Of a DNA stretch of 15,093 nt, positions 1 to 7,800 are shown one piece after another. Under the pieces are notes generated by a model. That model searched no databases. It had not been told where the DNA came from and saw nothing but the letters and a program-made list of their open reading frames with translations. The DNA is from Dissophora ornata. Taxonomy: Eukaryota > Mortierellomycota > Mortierellomycetes > Mortierellales > Mortierellaceae. A program made the translations under genes and the position numbers. Each line of letters opens with the position of its first letter. Positions within the stretch are counted from its first letter, which is position 1. The stretch lies in NCBI GenBank assembly GCA_025201705.1, contig MU617354.1:1-15093 (forward strand), in the 5' to 3' direction.

Positions 1-122
1 AAAAAAAAAAAAAAAAGATGATGATGAAGCAACCATAGTTTCGTCCCATCTGTTCTTCCACAATCTGTTCTTCCCTAATCCCTCACCCATTTTTCTTTCA
101 GCTCAATTCACATCAACATATA

Positions 123-383
123 ATGGAAGAAGTAAAGACTTGGTTGGAGAAAAAGAATGTCCAGTTTGTCATGGAGGGCGATGAGGATGAGGCGACGTTC
201 AAAACATCCACGATGATAATCGTCGTGTCCACCTATGGATCCTCGTACTATGTCAAAGTCGAGCAAATCCCGAAGGCGAAAGTGAAGGGGTTTTTTGAAG
301 AGCATTATGCTTATTCAGGGAAGATTGCCTCCAGACTGGACGAGTCCAAGTTGGTAGCATTTCTCTTGAGTCCCGATTATTGA
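123..383 (+). CDS. Small hypothetical protein, 86 aa
   Basis: An intact ATG-to-TGA frame encodes 86 residues, and I do not recognise the family. Residues 1-20 look like an acidic/basic amphipathic helix (EEVKTWLEKK). Residues 25-50 are strand-like (TSTMIIVVSTYG, YYVKVEQI), and two further helices follow (KVKGFFEEHY, ESKLVAFLLS), suggesting a compact alpha/beta fold. There is no signal peptide, no membrane segment and no cysteine. The ATG lies in an A-rich context (ACATATAATGG). A pyrimidine-rich TTTTTCTTTCAG at about 90-101 looks like a 3' splice site in the leader, so a 5' exon may lie outside the window. The stop is 28 bp from the stop of the convergent gene on the other strand, so the two 3' UTRs must overlap the opposite gene. 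The coding call rests on coherent composition and the splice-like leader. A short chance frame cannot be excluded. Confidence 0.5.
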   Translation: MEEVKTWLEKKNVQFVMEGDEDEATFKTSTMIIVVSTYGSSYYVKVEQIPKAKVKGFFEEHYAYSGKIASRLDESKLVAFLLSPDY

Positions 384-411
384 GGAACTGACGTGCTTAA
401 GGTACCTGCTC

Positions 412-1656
412 CTACCTCTGTCGTTTGATGTGATGTATGCCACCCCACTTCCCACATATAACCCTCTTTTGTTTTTTTTTGCGTTTTATTCTATCGTGCT
501 TATGATCGACACTATAGAATTGAATGACACTGACGAGTGCAAATATGAGGGACGTAACAGCTATCCAAATGTTCGCTGGCGATGTTGATGACTGGTACTT
601 GAAGTCGCGCACAAAACCCTTGAATAGGTTCTTGCGGTCCTTAGAAACGCGCAGAATCGCCAAGCAAGTGTTAACCTCGCACAATGGGTCACGCAACAAA
701 TACATCTCTTGACGGGCATCCTCGAATACAGCCCACGGTATACCAGAGAACCAGCCAATCTCGTGCGCCAAAGTGACATCCCTCTCGGAGAGCATCATCG
801 ACGACAAGAACTGGTAAATACTCCGAGAGGCATCGCAGTTGAAGTGCTTGATAAGGTACTTGAGGAGCTGGATGTCGTAAAGCGTCAGAGCCTTCAGCTT
901 GATGGCGGCACCATCATAGGTGATGAACTTGTCGTTGTAGATGGATGGCTCGAAGCTGAACTTGCGGTCGTACAGATTTGACAGCGATGAAAAGACAATC
1001 CTGTACCGGTGGCCGTTGAGAAAAGTGGCAGGGGCACAAATAGAATCGGCTGGGCGCATGTTGCAGATGTTCAAGGCTACACCGAGCATGTCCTTGGGAT
1101 CTCTTGCTTGAAAGTACCCTTGATAGGACGTAGCGTCGAACCACTGATGGTAGTTGCCCGTGACACGTCGACTCCAGTGCCACATCTGGTACCAAGGATG
1201 GCGCCCGTCGTATGCGGTCAGAACATTCTTCACCAGCTCCTCCAAGTCGGCACTTGCAATGTCGCTCCGCCGCGTGCGGTTGTTGATACGTTTGCCGGAG
1301 TACTGGGTGTTCTCCAGGACTTCCTGCACAACGCTGTCCTGAACTGGCGAAAGGGTGATGTCGCTTATCTTGTTGCGCAGGAACGTTGCGATGCTCTCAT
1401 CGTTGCTGGATTGTTGAAGGATCAGCTGCAGGTTGTCGTTGAATACGTTGAGGCTGGTTGCTGCGCCCTCGAACTTGAGGTCCCAAATACTGGTTTTTAG
1501 CAGATTGACCACCGAGTCGTCGTCCTTCCTGATGGCTTTCATAATGTGATTGACAGTATCATCATCCATCTTCTGCCGAGCATCAGATTCGGCATGAGAC
1601 TTAGCATCAGGACCCTCTGAATCCCACAGGGTCATGTCAATGTCGAAAATGTCCAT
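412..1656 (-). CDS. Hypothetical protein with single C-terminal membrane segment and polybasic tail, 414 aa
   Basis: This is a single uninterrupted frame on the minus strand, and I do not recognise the family. The start chosen is the ATG at 1656 (MDIFDIDMTLWDS; context ACAATGG). The frame is open further upstream, but only with a GTG, which fungal nuclear genes do not use. Residues 1-60 are acidic and hydrophilic. Residues about 60-350 are mixed and soluble-looking, rich in aromatic residues (GRHPWYQMWHWSRR, FSSLSNLYDRKF). Residues about 363-383 form one strongly hydrophobic segment (IWIAVTSLIFALVSVIQFY). About 31 residues follow with a lysine/arginine cluster (DRIKRKKKQKR). This fits a membrane protein with a large N-terminal domain and a short basic tail, topology unknown. 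The tail crosses a 10-base homopolymer (plus strand about 471-480), so its frame is the least certain part. The Tc1 element is inserted about 100 bp upstream of the ATG, probably in the promoter or leader. Confidence 0.7.
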   Translation of the reverse strand: MDIFDIDMTLWDSEGPDAKSHAESDARQKMDDDTVNHIMKAIRKDDDSVVNLLKTSIWDLKFEGAATSLNVFNDNLQLILQQSSNDESIATFLRNKISDITLSPVQDSVVQEVLENTQYSGKRINNRTRRSDIASADLEELVKNVLTAYDGRHPWYQMWHWSRRVTGNYHQWFDATSYQGYFQARDPKDMLGVALNICNMRPADSICAPATFLNGHRYRIVFSSLSNLYDRKFSFEPSIYNDKFITYDGAAIKLKALTLYDIQLLKYLIKHFNCDASRSIYQFLSSMMLSERDVTLAHEIGWFSGIPWAVFEDARQEMYLLRDPLCEVNTCLAILRVSKDRKNLFKGFVRDFKYQSSTSPANIWIAVTSLIFALVSVIQFYSVDHKHDRIKRKKKQKRVICGKWGGIHHIKRQR

Positions 1657-1758
1657 TGTTGGGTGGATTGGTGTGAGTGGAAGAAATGAATTACCCTCGC
1701 TTATCACCACGTTAGTGGCTGCCTGTGGGGTCGACCATGGGTTGGTGTCGTGGAGCTA

Positions 1759-1788
1759 CAGTGCTCCATTTAATTGATCAAATAAATC
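1759..1788 (+). repeat. Left terminal inverted repeat of the Tc1 element
   Basis: This 30-bp sequence, starting CAGTGCTCCATTTAATTGAT, is the exact reverse complement of 3331-3360. Imperfect similarity continues to about 1868, including the shared CTCCATGCACTTT stretch. The TA at 1757-1758 immediately precedes it. Confidence 0.95.
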
Positions 1789-1945
1789 CTCATTGTGCCT
1801 TTTCTTCCTCCATGCACTTTTTCCATCCCATCCAATCACCTCCGAATCCCTCTCACGCCTTCATTTACTTCTTGCCTTGTTTCCCCTTCATTCTCATTAC
1901 CTTCAGGAAGAGCTAGCGCGAGTACGGGAACATCAAAGTTGTGAC

Positions 1946-1962
1946 GTTCAAATGATCACTTT
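1946..1962 (+). repeat. Left subterminal copy of the repeat core (IR/DR site)
   Basis: GTTCAAATGATCACTTT matches the reverse complement of 3157-3174 at most positions. It shares the ATGATCA/TTGATCA core of the outer repeat. Its distance from the left end (about 195 bp) mirrors that of the right copy (about 194 bp). In Tc1 elements of the IR/DR type such inner sites bind transposase; that role is inferred here. Confidence 0.6.
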
Positions 1963-1997
1963 CGCGAAAAAGAGATCATCTGAACATGCATGTGCGC

Positions 1998-2006
1998 TTT
2001 TATACC
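1998..2006 (+). promoter_or_regulatory. TATA-like element upstream of transposase
   Basis: TTTTATACC lies about 90 bp upstream of the transposase ATG, inside the element, in an otherwise pyrimidine-rich leader. The position is plausible for a core promoter. The call rests on sequence only. Confidence 0.35.
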
Positions 2007-2091
2007 TTTTACTTCGGTCATCAATCTTTTTTTTATTCACCCTTCCCTCTACCAACACCTTCTGCGCGCCCCACCACAAAAAATAAATAAA

Positions 2092-3111
2092 ATGAGGCGA
2101 TTGCCACTTGCAACGGTTCAAGACGCTACTCAACAGCTAAGGGAAGGACGATCCGTCAGGAACGTGTCCAGCTCACTTGGAATCTCCATCGGATCTGCGA
2201 TCAACATCAGGAACGAGAACAAGGAGAACATCCCTGATCCAAAAGTGGGTAGACCTGCAAAGATCTCCACGAAGACAATGGTGGTTCTTGCCCGCCAGTT
2301 TAGTACTGGTAAACTGCAAACGCTTCGGGATGGGCAACGATTAGTTCAATCCACCGATGGAGAGCAGGTCCATGTCGAGACGGTCCGGCGTCATCTACAT
2401 CAGGAAGGAATCCAGGCGTACGTGCAGCAGAAGAAGCCGAATCTCCAACCGCATCATGTGCAGGAACGGTACAGATTCGCTCGAGACCACATTGACTGGA
2501 CAGTAGATGACTGGAAGCGGGTAATGTTCTCCGATGAGAGCATCATCAGTCGCGTGGGGTCCTTCGGCAGGAAGTTTTATTACTGCAAGCCAGAAAACAA
2601 GTGACTTCAGCCTCACCAGGTCCGTCGGACGCAGCAAGGAGGAGGAGGCAAGATTATGGTGTGGGGTTGCATGACCTATTACGGCGTTGGCGACCTTAGC
2701 TGGATCCCGGGAAGTATCAACGCAGCAGCCTACATCAACGTACTTGACGATTATGTTATCGCCTCGCGTGATTGGTATGGCATGAGCCCGGCAACGTTCA
2801 TTTTTCAGCAGGACAACTCTAGAGTGCACACAGCAAGCAGTGTAAAAGAGTTCTTTGCCAAGGCCAACATCACAGTTCTCAAGTGGCCATCCAACTCTCC
2901 AGACCTCAACCCCATCGAACACCTTTGGGCCTATTTGAAATATCGACTCAGTACGTACAAGGAGGCGCCGAAGAACCTGGATGAACTCTGGAGCCGTCTG
3001 CAGGATATTTGGACGAGTGTCCCTCTAGACTACCTCCACGAATTGTACGAGAGCATGCCCAGACGCATGCAGACGCTGCTCCGAAGCAAAGGGGGCCTCA
3101 CAAAGTACTAG
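2092..3111 (+). pseudogene. Tc1-family DD34E transposase with one in-frame stop
   Basis: The frame starts at the ATG in AATAAAATGAGG and spans 339 codons before the terminal TAG, the normal Tc1 transposase length. A paired-like helix-turn-helix region occupies residues about 5-50 (REGRSVRNVSSSLGIS), followed by a GRP-type basic motif (VGRPAKIS). A second HTH region lies around residues 95-115 (VETVRRHLHQEGI). The catalytic triad is visible: D148 in FSDES, D241 in FQQDNSRVHTA and E276 in NPIEHLW. Exactly 34 residues separate the second D and the E, which defines Tc1-type DD34E. The GGGG-MVWGC motif of the family is present at about residues 182-192. A TGA at 2602-2604 (codon 171) falls between the first and second catalytic aspartates, with the same frame open on both sides and no frameshift. 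A single nonsense substitution is the simplest explanation. The product would lack most of the catalytic core. Confidence 0.9.
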
Positions 3112-3153
3112 CGGGCAAAGTTGGAAGGAAGGGACATGCAGAATGTGATTCAC

Positions 3154-3159
3154 AATAAA
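3154..3159 (+). terminator. Polyadenylation signal for the transposase gene
   Basis: A canonical AATAAA lies 43 bp after the transposase stop and just inside the right subterminal repeat copy. Confidence 0.5.
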
Positions 3160-3174
3160 AATGATCAAATGAAC
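3157..3174 (-). repeat. Right subterminal copy of the repeat core (IR/DR site)
   Basis: AAAAATGATCAAATGAAC is the inverted counterpart of 1946-1962 and lies about 194 bp from the right end. Together with the left copy and the two outer repeats it gives four TGATCA-centred sites. Confidence 0.6.
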
Positions 3175-3330
3175 TGTGTGAACTCAAACGAACGCCAATG
3201 ATGATGTCATTAGTCAGATTGTGTTGGGATGCAACTAGAGCAGCAATAAGAGGCAGATGAAGGTGTGAGTGAGGTCTGGAGGTGAAGAAGAGATGAACAA
3301 AGTGCATGGAGAACGAAATGGCGAAATGGA

Positions 3331-3360
3331 GATTTATTTGATCAATTAAATGGAGCACTG
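3331..3360 (-). repeat. Right terminal inverted repeat of the Tc1 element
   Basis: This is the perfect 30-bp reverse complement of 1759-1788. It ends in GGAGCACTG and is followed by the TA at 3361-3362. Imperfect similarity extends inward to about 3251. Confidence 0.95.
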
Positions 3361-3362
3361 TA

Positions 3363-4184
3363 CCTTGACCTTTTCCCTTAACTAGGTGACCTCCGCGTTG
3401 ACATCAAAAAGATTACAGACCCTTGATTTTGACCAAGCGCCGTTCCAGACACTCATGTCAGAAGCTACGCGATGGCATCTTTTTGGTAAAGCACTGCCCA
3501 TCCCGGTCGACTCTGCAACCTGTCCTTCCCGTTATTGCTCAGCCTTGTGGCCAAATGGGACCATGGGCGGCCCTCTTCAATTTCCCGCTGACCGTTACAC
3601 AGCGAAGAGAGCATGGCGAAGTAAAAGAAGTGCAGGGAATCTTCCGCGGGGCGCGGGACTGGTGGGGGATTATCACTCTTTGTCCCTTGACTTGACATCT
3701 CTCATCCTTCCATCTAATTCACATTTGACATTCACCACCGGCATTTCATCTGCTTCTACTTCATTCATAATTCGCCTTCCTGTTGGAGACCTGCGGACCA
3801 CAGTGACGCCCGCCCGTCTCTTTTGCAAACCGTTTTCCTGCCTAATCGATCGGCTTTAGTCCTCATCAAGACCAAAAGTTAGTTCGAGTGGCGAAGCGTT
3901 CTACTGTATGAGATAATAAGGGTGTTGCATGAGTATGCGATTTTAATGCTCTGTGCCTTGGTTAGGAAGCCCTCCTCGATCTCGCTCTTGTTCGGATAAC
4001 TCACAAGTCACACCAAGGAGTCGCTGTCACCAAAAAGTAAATCTTGATTGAACGAAAGGAGTTCATCTCTCGGGTGTTGTCGTTTTTGTCGCCTTCTTAC
4101 AAATGAACTCGGTGTAGATAATCAACAATCTTCTCAAGAAGGAGTTCATATTGCGTTCAACTGATTAAAAACGGGATTTTCAAG
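3363..4184. other. Intergenic region between the Tc1 element and the STAND gene leader
   Basis: I see no convincing gene here. The longest open stretch (about 3386-3859, +) has no early ATG and an unstructured composition, so I treat it as chance. The stretch lies between divergent genes: the membrane protein on the minus strand, now separated by the transposon, and the STAND gene on the plus strand. It therefore probably holds both promoters. AGATAA motifs, candidate fungal GATA-factor sites, occur near 3910 and 4116, with another near 4345 in the leader. GGAGTTCAT occurs twice, near 4059 and 4141. None of these is diagnostic. Confidence 0.4.
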
Positions 4185-4274
4185 GTGCGTTTCAAGGCAA
4201 CTTGCTCGATCAGGAAGTAAAAATCAACCTGCATGTGTATTCAGCTTTGATTAACAGAGTTGTTTCTTTTTTAG
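4185..4274 (+). other. Predicted leader intron A of the STAND gene
   Basis: The donor is CAAG|GTGCGT. A branch-like GATTAAC is followed by a poly-pyrimidine tract ending in TTTCTTTTTTAG. The length is 90 nt, in the fungal range. Confidence 0.5.
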
Positions 4275-4367
4275 TTCCCATTCATATCCAACCGTCGTCC
4301 AAGCGTCCACCCGCCTGGAATTACCTCAAAAGCTTGTGCTGCATAAGATAATCAGCCTCCCAACAAG

Positions 4368-4438
4368 GTAAGGACATTTGCATTCCTGGTTTGGGCACGC
4401 TCGAGTCTGTCGTCGTGCACTAAGGAATTAACCGACAG
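4368..4438 (+). other. Predicted leader intron B of the STAND gene
   Basis: The donor is CAAG|GTAAGG, close to consensus. ATTAAC sits just before the acceptor GACAG. The length is 71 nt. Confidence 0.5.
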
Positions 4439-4549
4439 GTGTATCATGCTCACCCGCTTTCTGGTACATCAGCTATCTCGCTATCATACACCTTCAAGTC
4501 GCCTTAGACCGTCAGCTTGCAAAAAAAAAAAATCATTACGGCAACCAAA

Positions 4550-4647
4550 GTAAGCATCCTCGTACTCTTCCTGGTTATTTGGTCATGTTAATCTTATGAA
4601 AAGTGCATGGTTAAACTAATTCACTTGCCGTTCGCTATCAAATATAG
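4550..4647 (+). other. Predicted leader intron C of the STAND gene
   Basis: The donor is CAAA|GTAAGC, and AACTAATTC is a good branch-like sequence. The acceptor is AAATATAG. The length is 98 nt. The upstream exon (4439-4549) contains a 12-A run and an ATG at 4448 that could open a short uORF reading into the next exon. Confidence 0.5.
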
Positions 4648-4738
4648 TCATCGTCCCAACACCTTACACTATCCAGCTATCGCGAAGTTCTCGCCTCACA
4701 TAACCAGACATTAAGTACGCCTGTAAAGGTATGGATAC

Positions 4739-4818
4739 GTGTTCTCTCTATACAGCCTCCGTTTCACTCCTTTTAGTTGAAAGATCTATCATATTCACTT
4801 GTGTTCAACTTTCTGTAG
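4739..4818 (+). other. Predicted leader intron D of the STAND gene
   Basis: The donor is AAAG|GTATGG and the acceptor is ACTTTCTGTAG, 80 nt in all. The acceptor lies 10 nt before the ATG at 4829. The open frame upstream of that ATG is therefore intronic, which settles the start. Confidence 0.55.
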
Positions 4819-4828
4819 GGTCGTCGCC

Positions 4829-7800
4829 ATGACAAAGTCTACCCCACCTCAATCTCAGACCTCACCTGGAAACTCACAATCCAAGACGAGCAGCGGTTCC
4901 CCCGAAGCCAAGAAAAAGTTCCTATTCTCACTCCTTTCTTCCAAAAAGGCGACAAAGTCTTCGAAAGGCGGACAGGATCAGACGGTGAACAGTGGACTCG
5001 TTGCAGCCACTATGCTTGGTATAGCCTGCGGCATCCCAATGGTCACGCCCTCATTGGCCCCAGTTCTAGCTATCCAAACCGCCTTTATCAGTCCTTACAT
5101 TTTTGCAGGGAATGTCCCCCGAAGAGAGGGTGAGATTTCGCCACCGACGCTTTACAATCGCATTGAGGATACATCCCAACTTGCCCTTTGTGCCAGTCTT
5201 CTTGCCAAATCCGTGGGAGCAGTGCCGTCGCCGCCGCCAGCATTGTCGTCAAACAACAATCCTGCCTGGGACAAGCTCAGTTCTGTTCAGCACGAGTGGA
5301 TCCAGGATATGGCTGAGGATTCCCTGGAGAGCCAGCACCTCCATCAGTTGATGGCCTCTATGGTCTACAACTTTGTCCAGCAATCCAAGAACGACTTTGA
5401 ATCCGTCCGCGAGATACTTCTACTTGGACCTGTGCTCGAAAGGGAGCCTTACTGCGCGCTAGTTGGCTGGTTCCACAGGCAGCTACACTCGCACACCCAG
5501 TTGGAACCTGAGATTATTCGAGGGCTCATCCAGTTAATCCAAGATGCTTCCCCAAAGATCCTCAAGTCGGACGACGTGGCTCAAATCCTTCGTTCTCTCA
5601 GCATCCGACTGACGGATTCTTTGCAAACGGACAAAGAAAACTCGATTTGTTTGGCACTTGCGACCGCCACGATTCTCGTTATCATGGCTGAATGCGAGGT
5701 GCCAGATCTTGACAAACAAGAATTCCAACCCTTGCTCGATGCACTTCTGGAGCGGAGGAAGGACACAGACCTTTTCGTGAAGTACCAGGCGGAATACGCG
5801 TACCAGGCTCTGCTGTTGGTACATGAGGATGAAACTGAGCTCAAGAAGTTTGTCCATCATTTTTTCGGCTTCAGTGGTGGTCTCTTGACAATGTCAGGTG
5901 TCATAACGCTGGATTTCAGCGGAGTCCCGGGGGGTTTACCTGATGTCATCAAGGGAGGACGAGGAATGTTCTCGAGTCTAAAGCAGGCCCTTGGATCCGA
6001 AGAGAAAAATCCATGGTATCTGGCTATCCGCGAAGCAGAGAACAGGGCACGGGAGGGCCGTTTCTCCGATCTTAACAAGTTGATCTGTGAGGTGCCCTGT
6101 CGTCAAGATCCCCTATTCCAATGGGGAATTTGCCAGCTTCTAGGCGAGATTGCCGTGGGTTCATGGTGGGAAGAAATTGTTCGCGGTCAAGCCATCAAGT
6201 TCCTCGGCGAAATGTTCAGGGTCAATGCGGGTCCTACACAAAACGAGATTATAAGGGGATGGGTCCTGAACATCCTTCGCCATATTTCGAATCTCCCAGC
6301 CGACAGCTCCTCCGTTGCTATCAACACCTCCCTGGCAATCTCAAATGAAGCAATCGCTGCACAAGCGCGGACCTTGATCCAAGATCTGGAGAAGGAAGGT
6401 GTTAAAGCGCTCTTGTTTTCCAACCCATTAAGAAGCCGCCTGGTTTCGCCAAAGTCGTCCCGGCTTTTGAAGGAAGTTAACAAACACCCCGATCTTGAGC
6501 TTGCTCTACGCCGCCTCCGACGTCGAAGATTACGTGGTTACAACGAAAAAGGAGACTTCTATATCGAACCAATGTCGAAACCAAGCTTGATGGCTTCGGA
6601 CGATAACCTAAAGCCATTGATAGATCGCGTTGACGTCTTTCTGAAAGAAAGTGGGACGGTGATGTTGATCTTAGGGGAATCTGGAGCTGGCAAGTCGACG
6701 TTCAACCGGCACCTGGAGAATGAACTCTGGAAAGAGTACGAGGCAGGTGGTTCAATCCCACTCTTCATCGATCTCAAAGATCTCGAGAAACCGCGTGAGG
6801 ATATGATCCGGGAGCAATTGAGACGCTATTCCGAGGATTTTTCAGACAATCATATTTTCGATCTTAAGCAGTCCAGACGACTTATTTTGATCTGCGATGG
6901 ATACGACGAGTGTCCCGAGTTGTTCAACCTTCACACCAGTAATTGCCTCAACGGATTGCAGCAGATGGTCATAACCTGCCGAACGCTAGCCCTCGGACCA
7001 CACTACAAGTCGGATTTCGAGCCTGAGGAAGACGCCGCCGCATATCCCCAAAGCCGTGCTCACCTTTCCAATCGTTACGAAGAGGCGGTTATTGTCCCTT
7101 TCAGCGTCGGTCAGATCGAGGAGTATATCAAGCATTACGCAACAGCATCAGAGATTCGGGAAATCTTTGATGAAGAGCCGGAGCCGGTTTGGACGGCTGC
7201 TCAGTACATGGAGAGGCTAGAGGGGATCGCCAACTGGGTGGAGCTTGTCGGGAATCCCCTTATGCTCAAAATGGTCCTGGAGATACTTCCTGATATTGCC
7301 GAGTCGAAACCCCAGGTGGCCAGGGCGGATGTATATGATGCATTTGTCGAGAAAAACTTTTATAAGGAGCATGGTCGCCTGAAAAAGCAACGGCACAGAA
7401 TGGACAGAGATTCGTTGGCCGTGTTTAACCCCATGACGCGGGACGAGTTCATTCTGCTTGGCATCGATTTCTCCAAACGGCTATCCGGGTTCATATTCAC
7501 GGAGAATAATGGCGTGAACTCTGTGGATATTGCGGCAGCAGAGCGTGAGCGCGGTTGGAAGGTTAAGTTCTTTGGAAAGGACGCAAAAGTCAGGATGCTG
7601 CGGGACTCGAGTCAGTTGGTCTCTCGAACGAGTAAGGAGGAATCCAGCCGATTGATCTACATCAAGAACCGTGACGATGCCAAGAAGAACTCGTATGCAT
7701 TCCGTCATCGATCCATCCTCGAATATTTTTATTCTCGGTTGATCTACGATCCGAGTGAAGATCCACCTGCTGCCACTCCGTCACCCATCGCTAGCCATCC

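Larger units (their letters stand above)
1759..3360 (+). mobile_element. Complete Tc1/mariner-family DNA transposon (1,602 bp)
   Basis: The element is bounded by perfect 30-bp terminal inverted repeats beginning CAGTGCTCC, the CAGT start typical of Tc1 elements. It is flanked by a TA on both sides (1757-1758 and 3361-3362), the expected target duplication. Beyond the perfect 30 bp the inverted similarity continues imperfectly for about 110 bp. A second copy of the repeat core (TGATCA within an AT-rich context) lies about 195 bp from each end, giving an IR/DR-like layout. The interior carries one transposase gene of the expected size (about 339 codons) with a TATA-like element before it and AATAAA after it. 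The one visible defect is an in-frame TGA in the transposase. The element looks recent because the ends and the TA duplication are intact, but this copy is probably non-autonomous. Confidence 0.93.

Noticed and set aside
1..16. A run of 16 A as a retroposon tail
   Set aside because: It is at the window edge with no visible element body or target duplication.
1657..1710. N-terminal extension of the minus-strand membrane protein
   Set aside because: It would need a GTG start. The ATG at 1656 has good context.
2602..2604. TGA as a sense codon (reassigned code)
   Set aside because: TGA ends the small gene at 381-383 and the STAND gene at 11168, and TAG lesions also occur. A nonsense mutation is simpler.
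3386..3859. 157-codon plus-strand open frame after the Tc1 element
   Set aside because: It begins at GTG, the first ATG is far inside, and there is no domain-like pattern. It overlaps what should be the promoter region of both flanking genes.
4125..4150. Heat-shock element (CTTCTCAAGAAGGAGTTC)
   Set aside because: The spacing between TTC and GAA units is not the 2 bp required by the consensus.
4799..4828. Upstream extension of the STAND protein by 10 residues
   Set aside because: It lies within predicted intron D, and the ATG at 4829 is in better context just after the splice acceptor.
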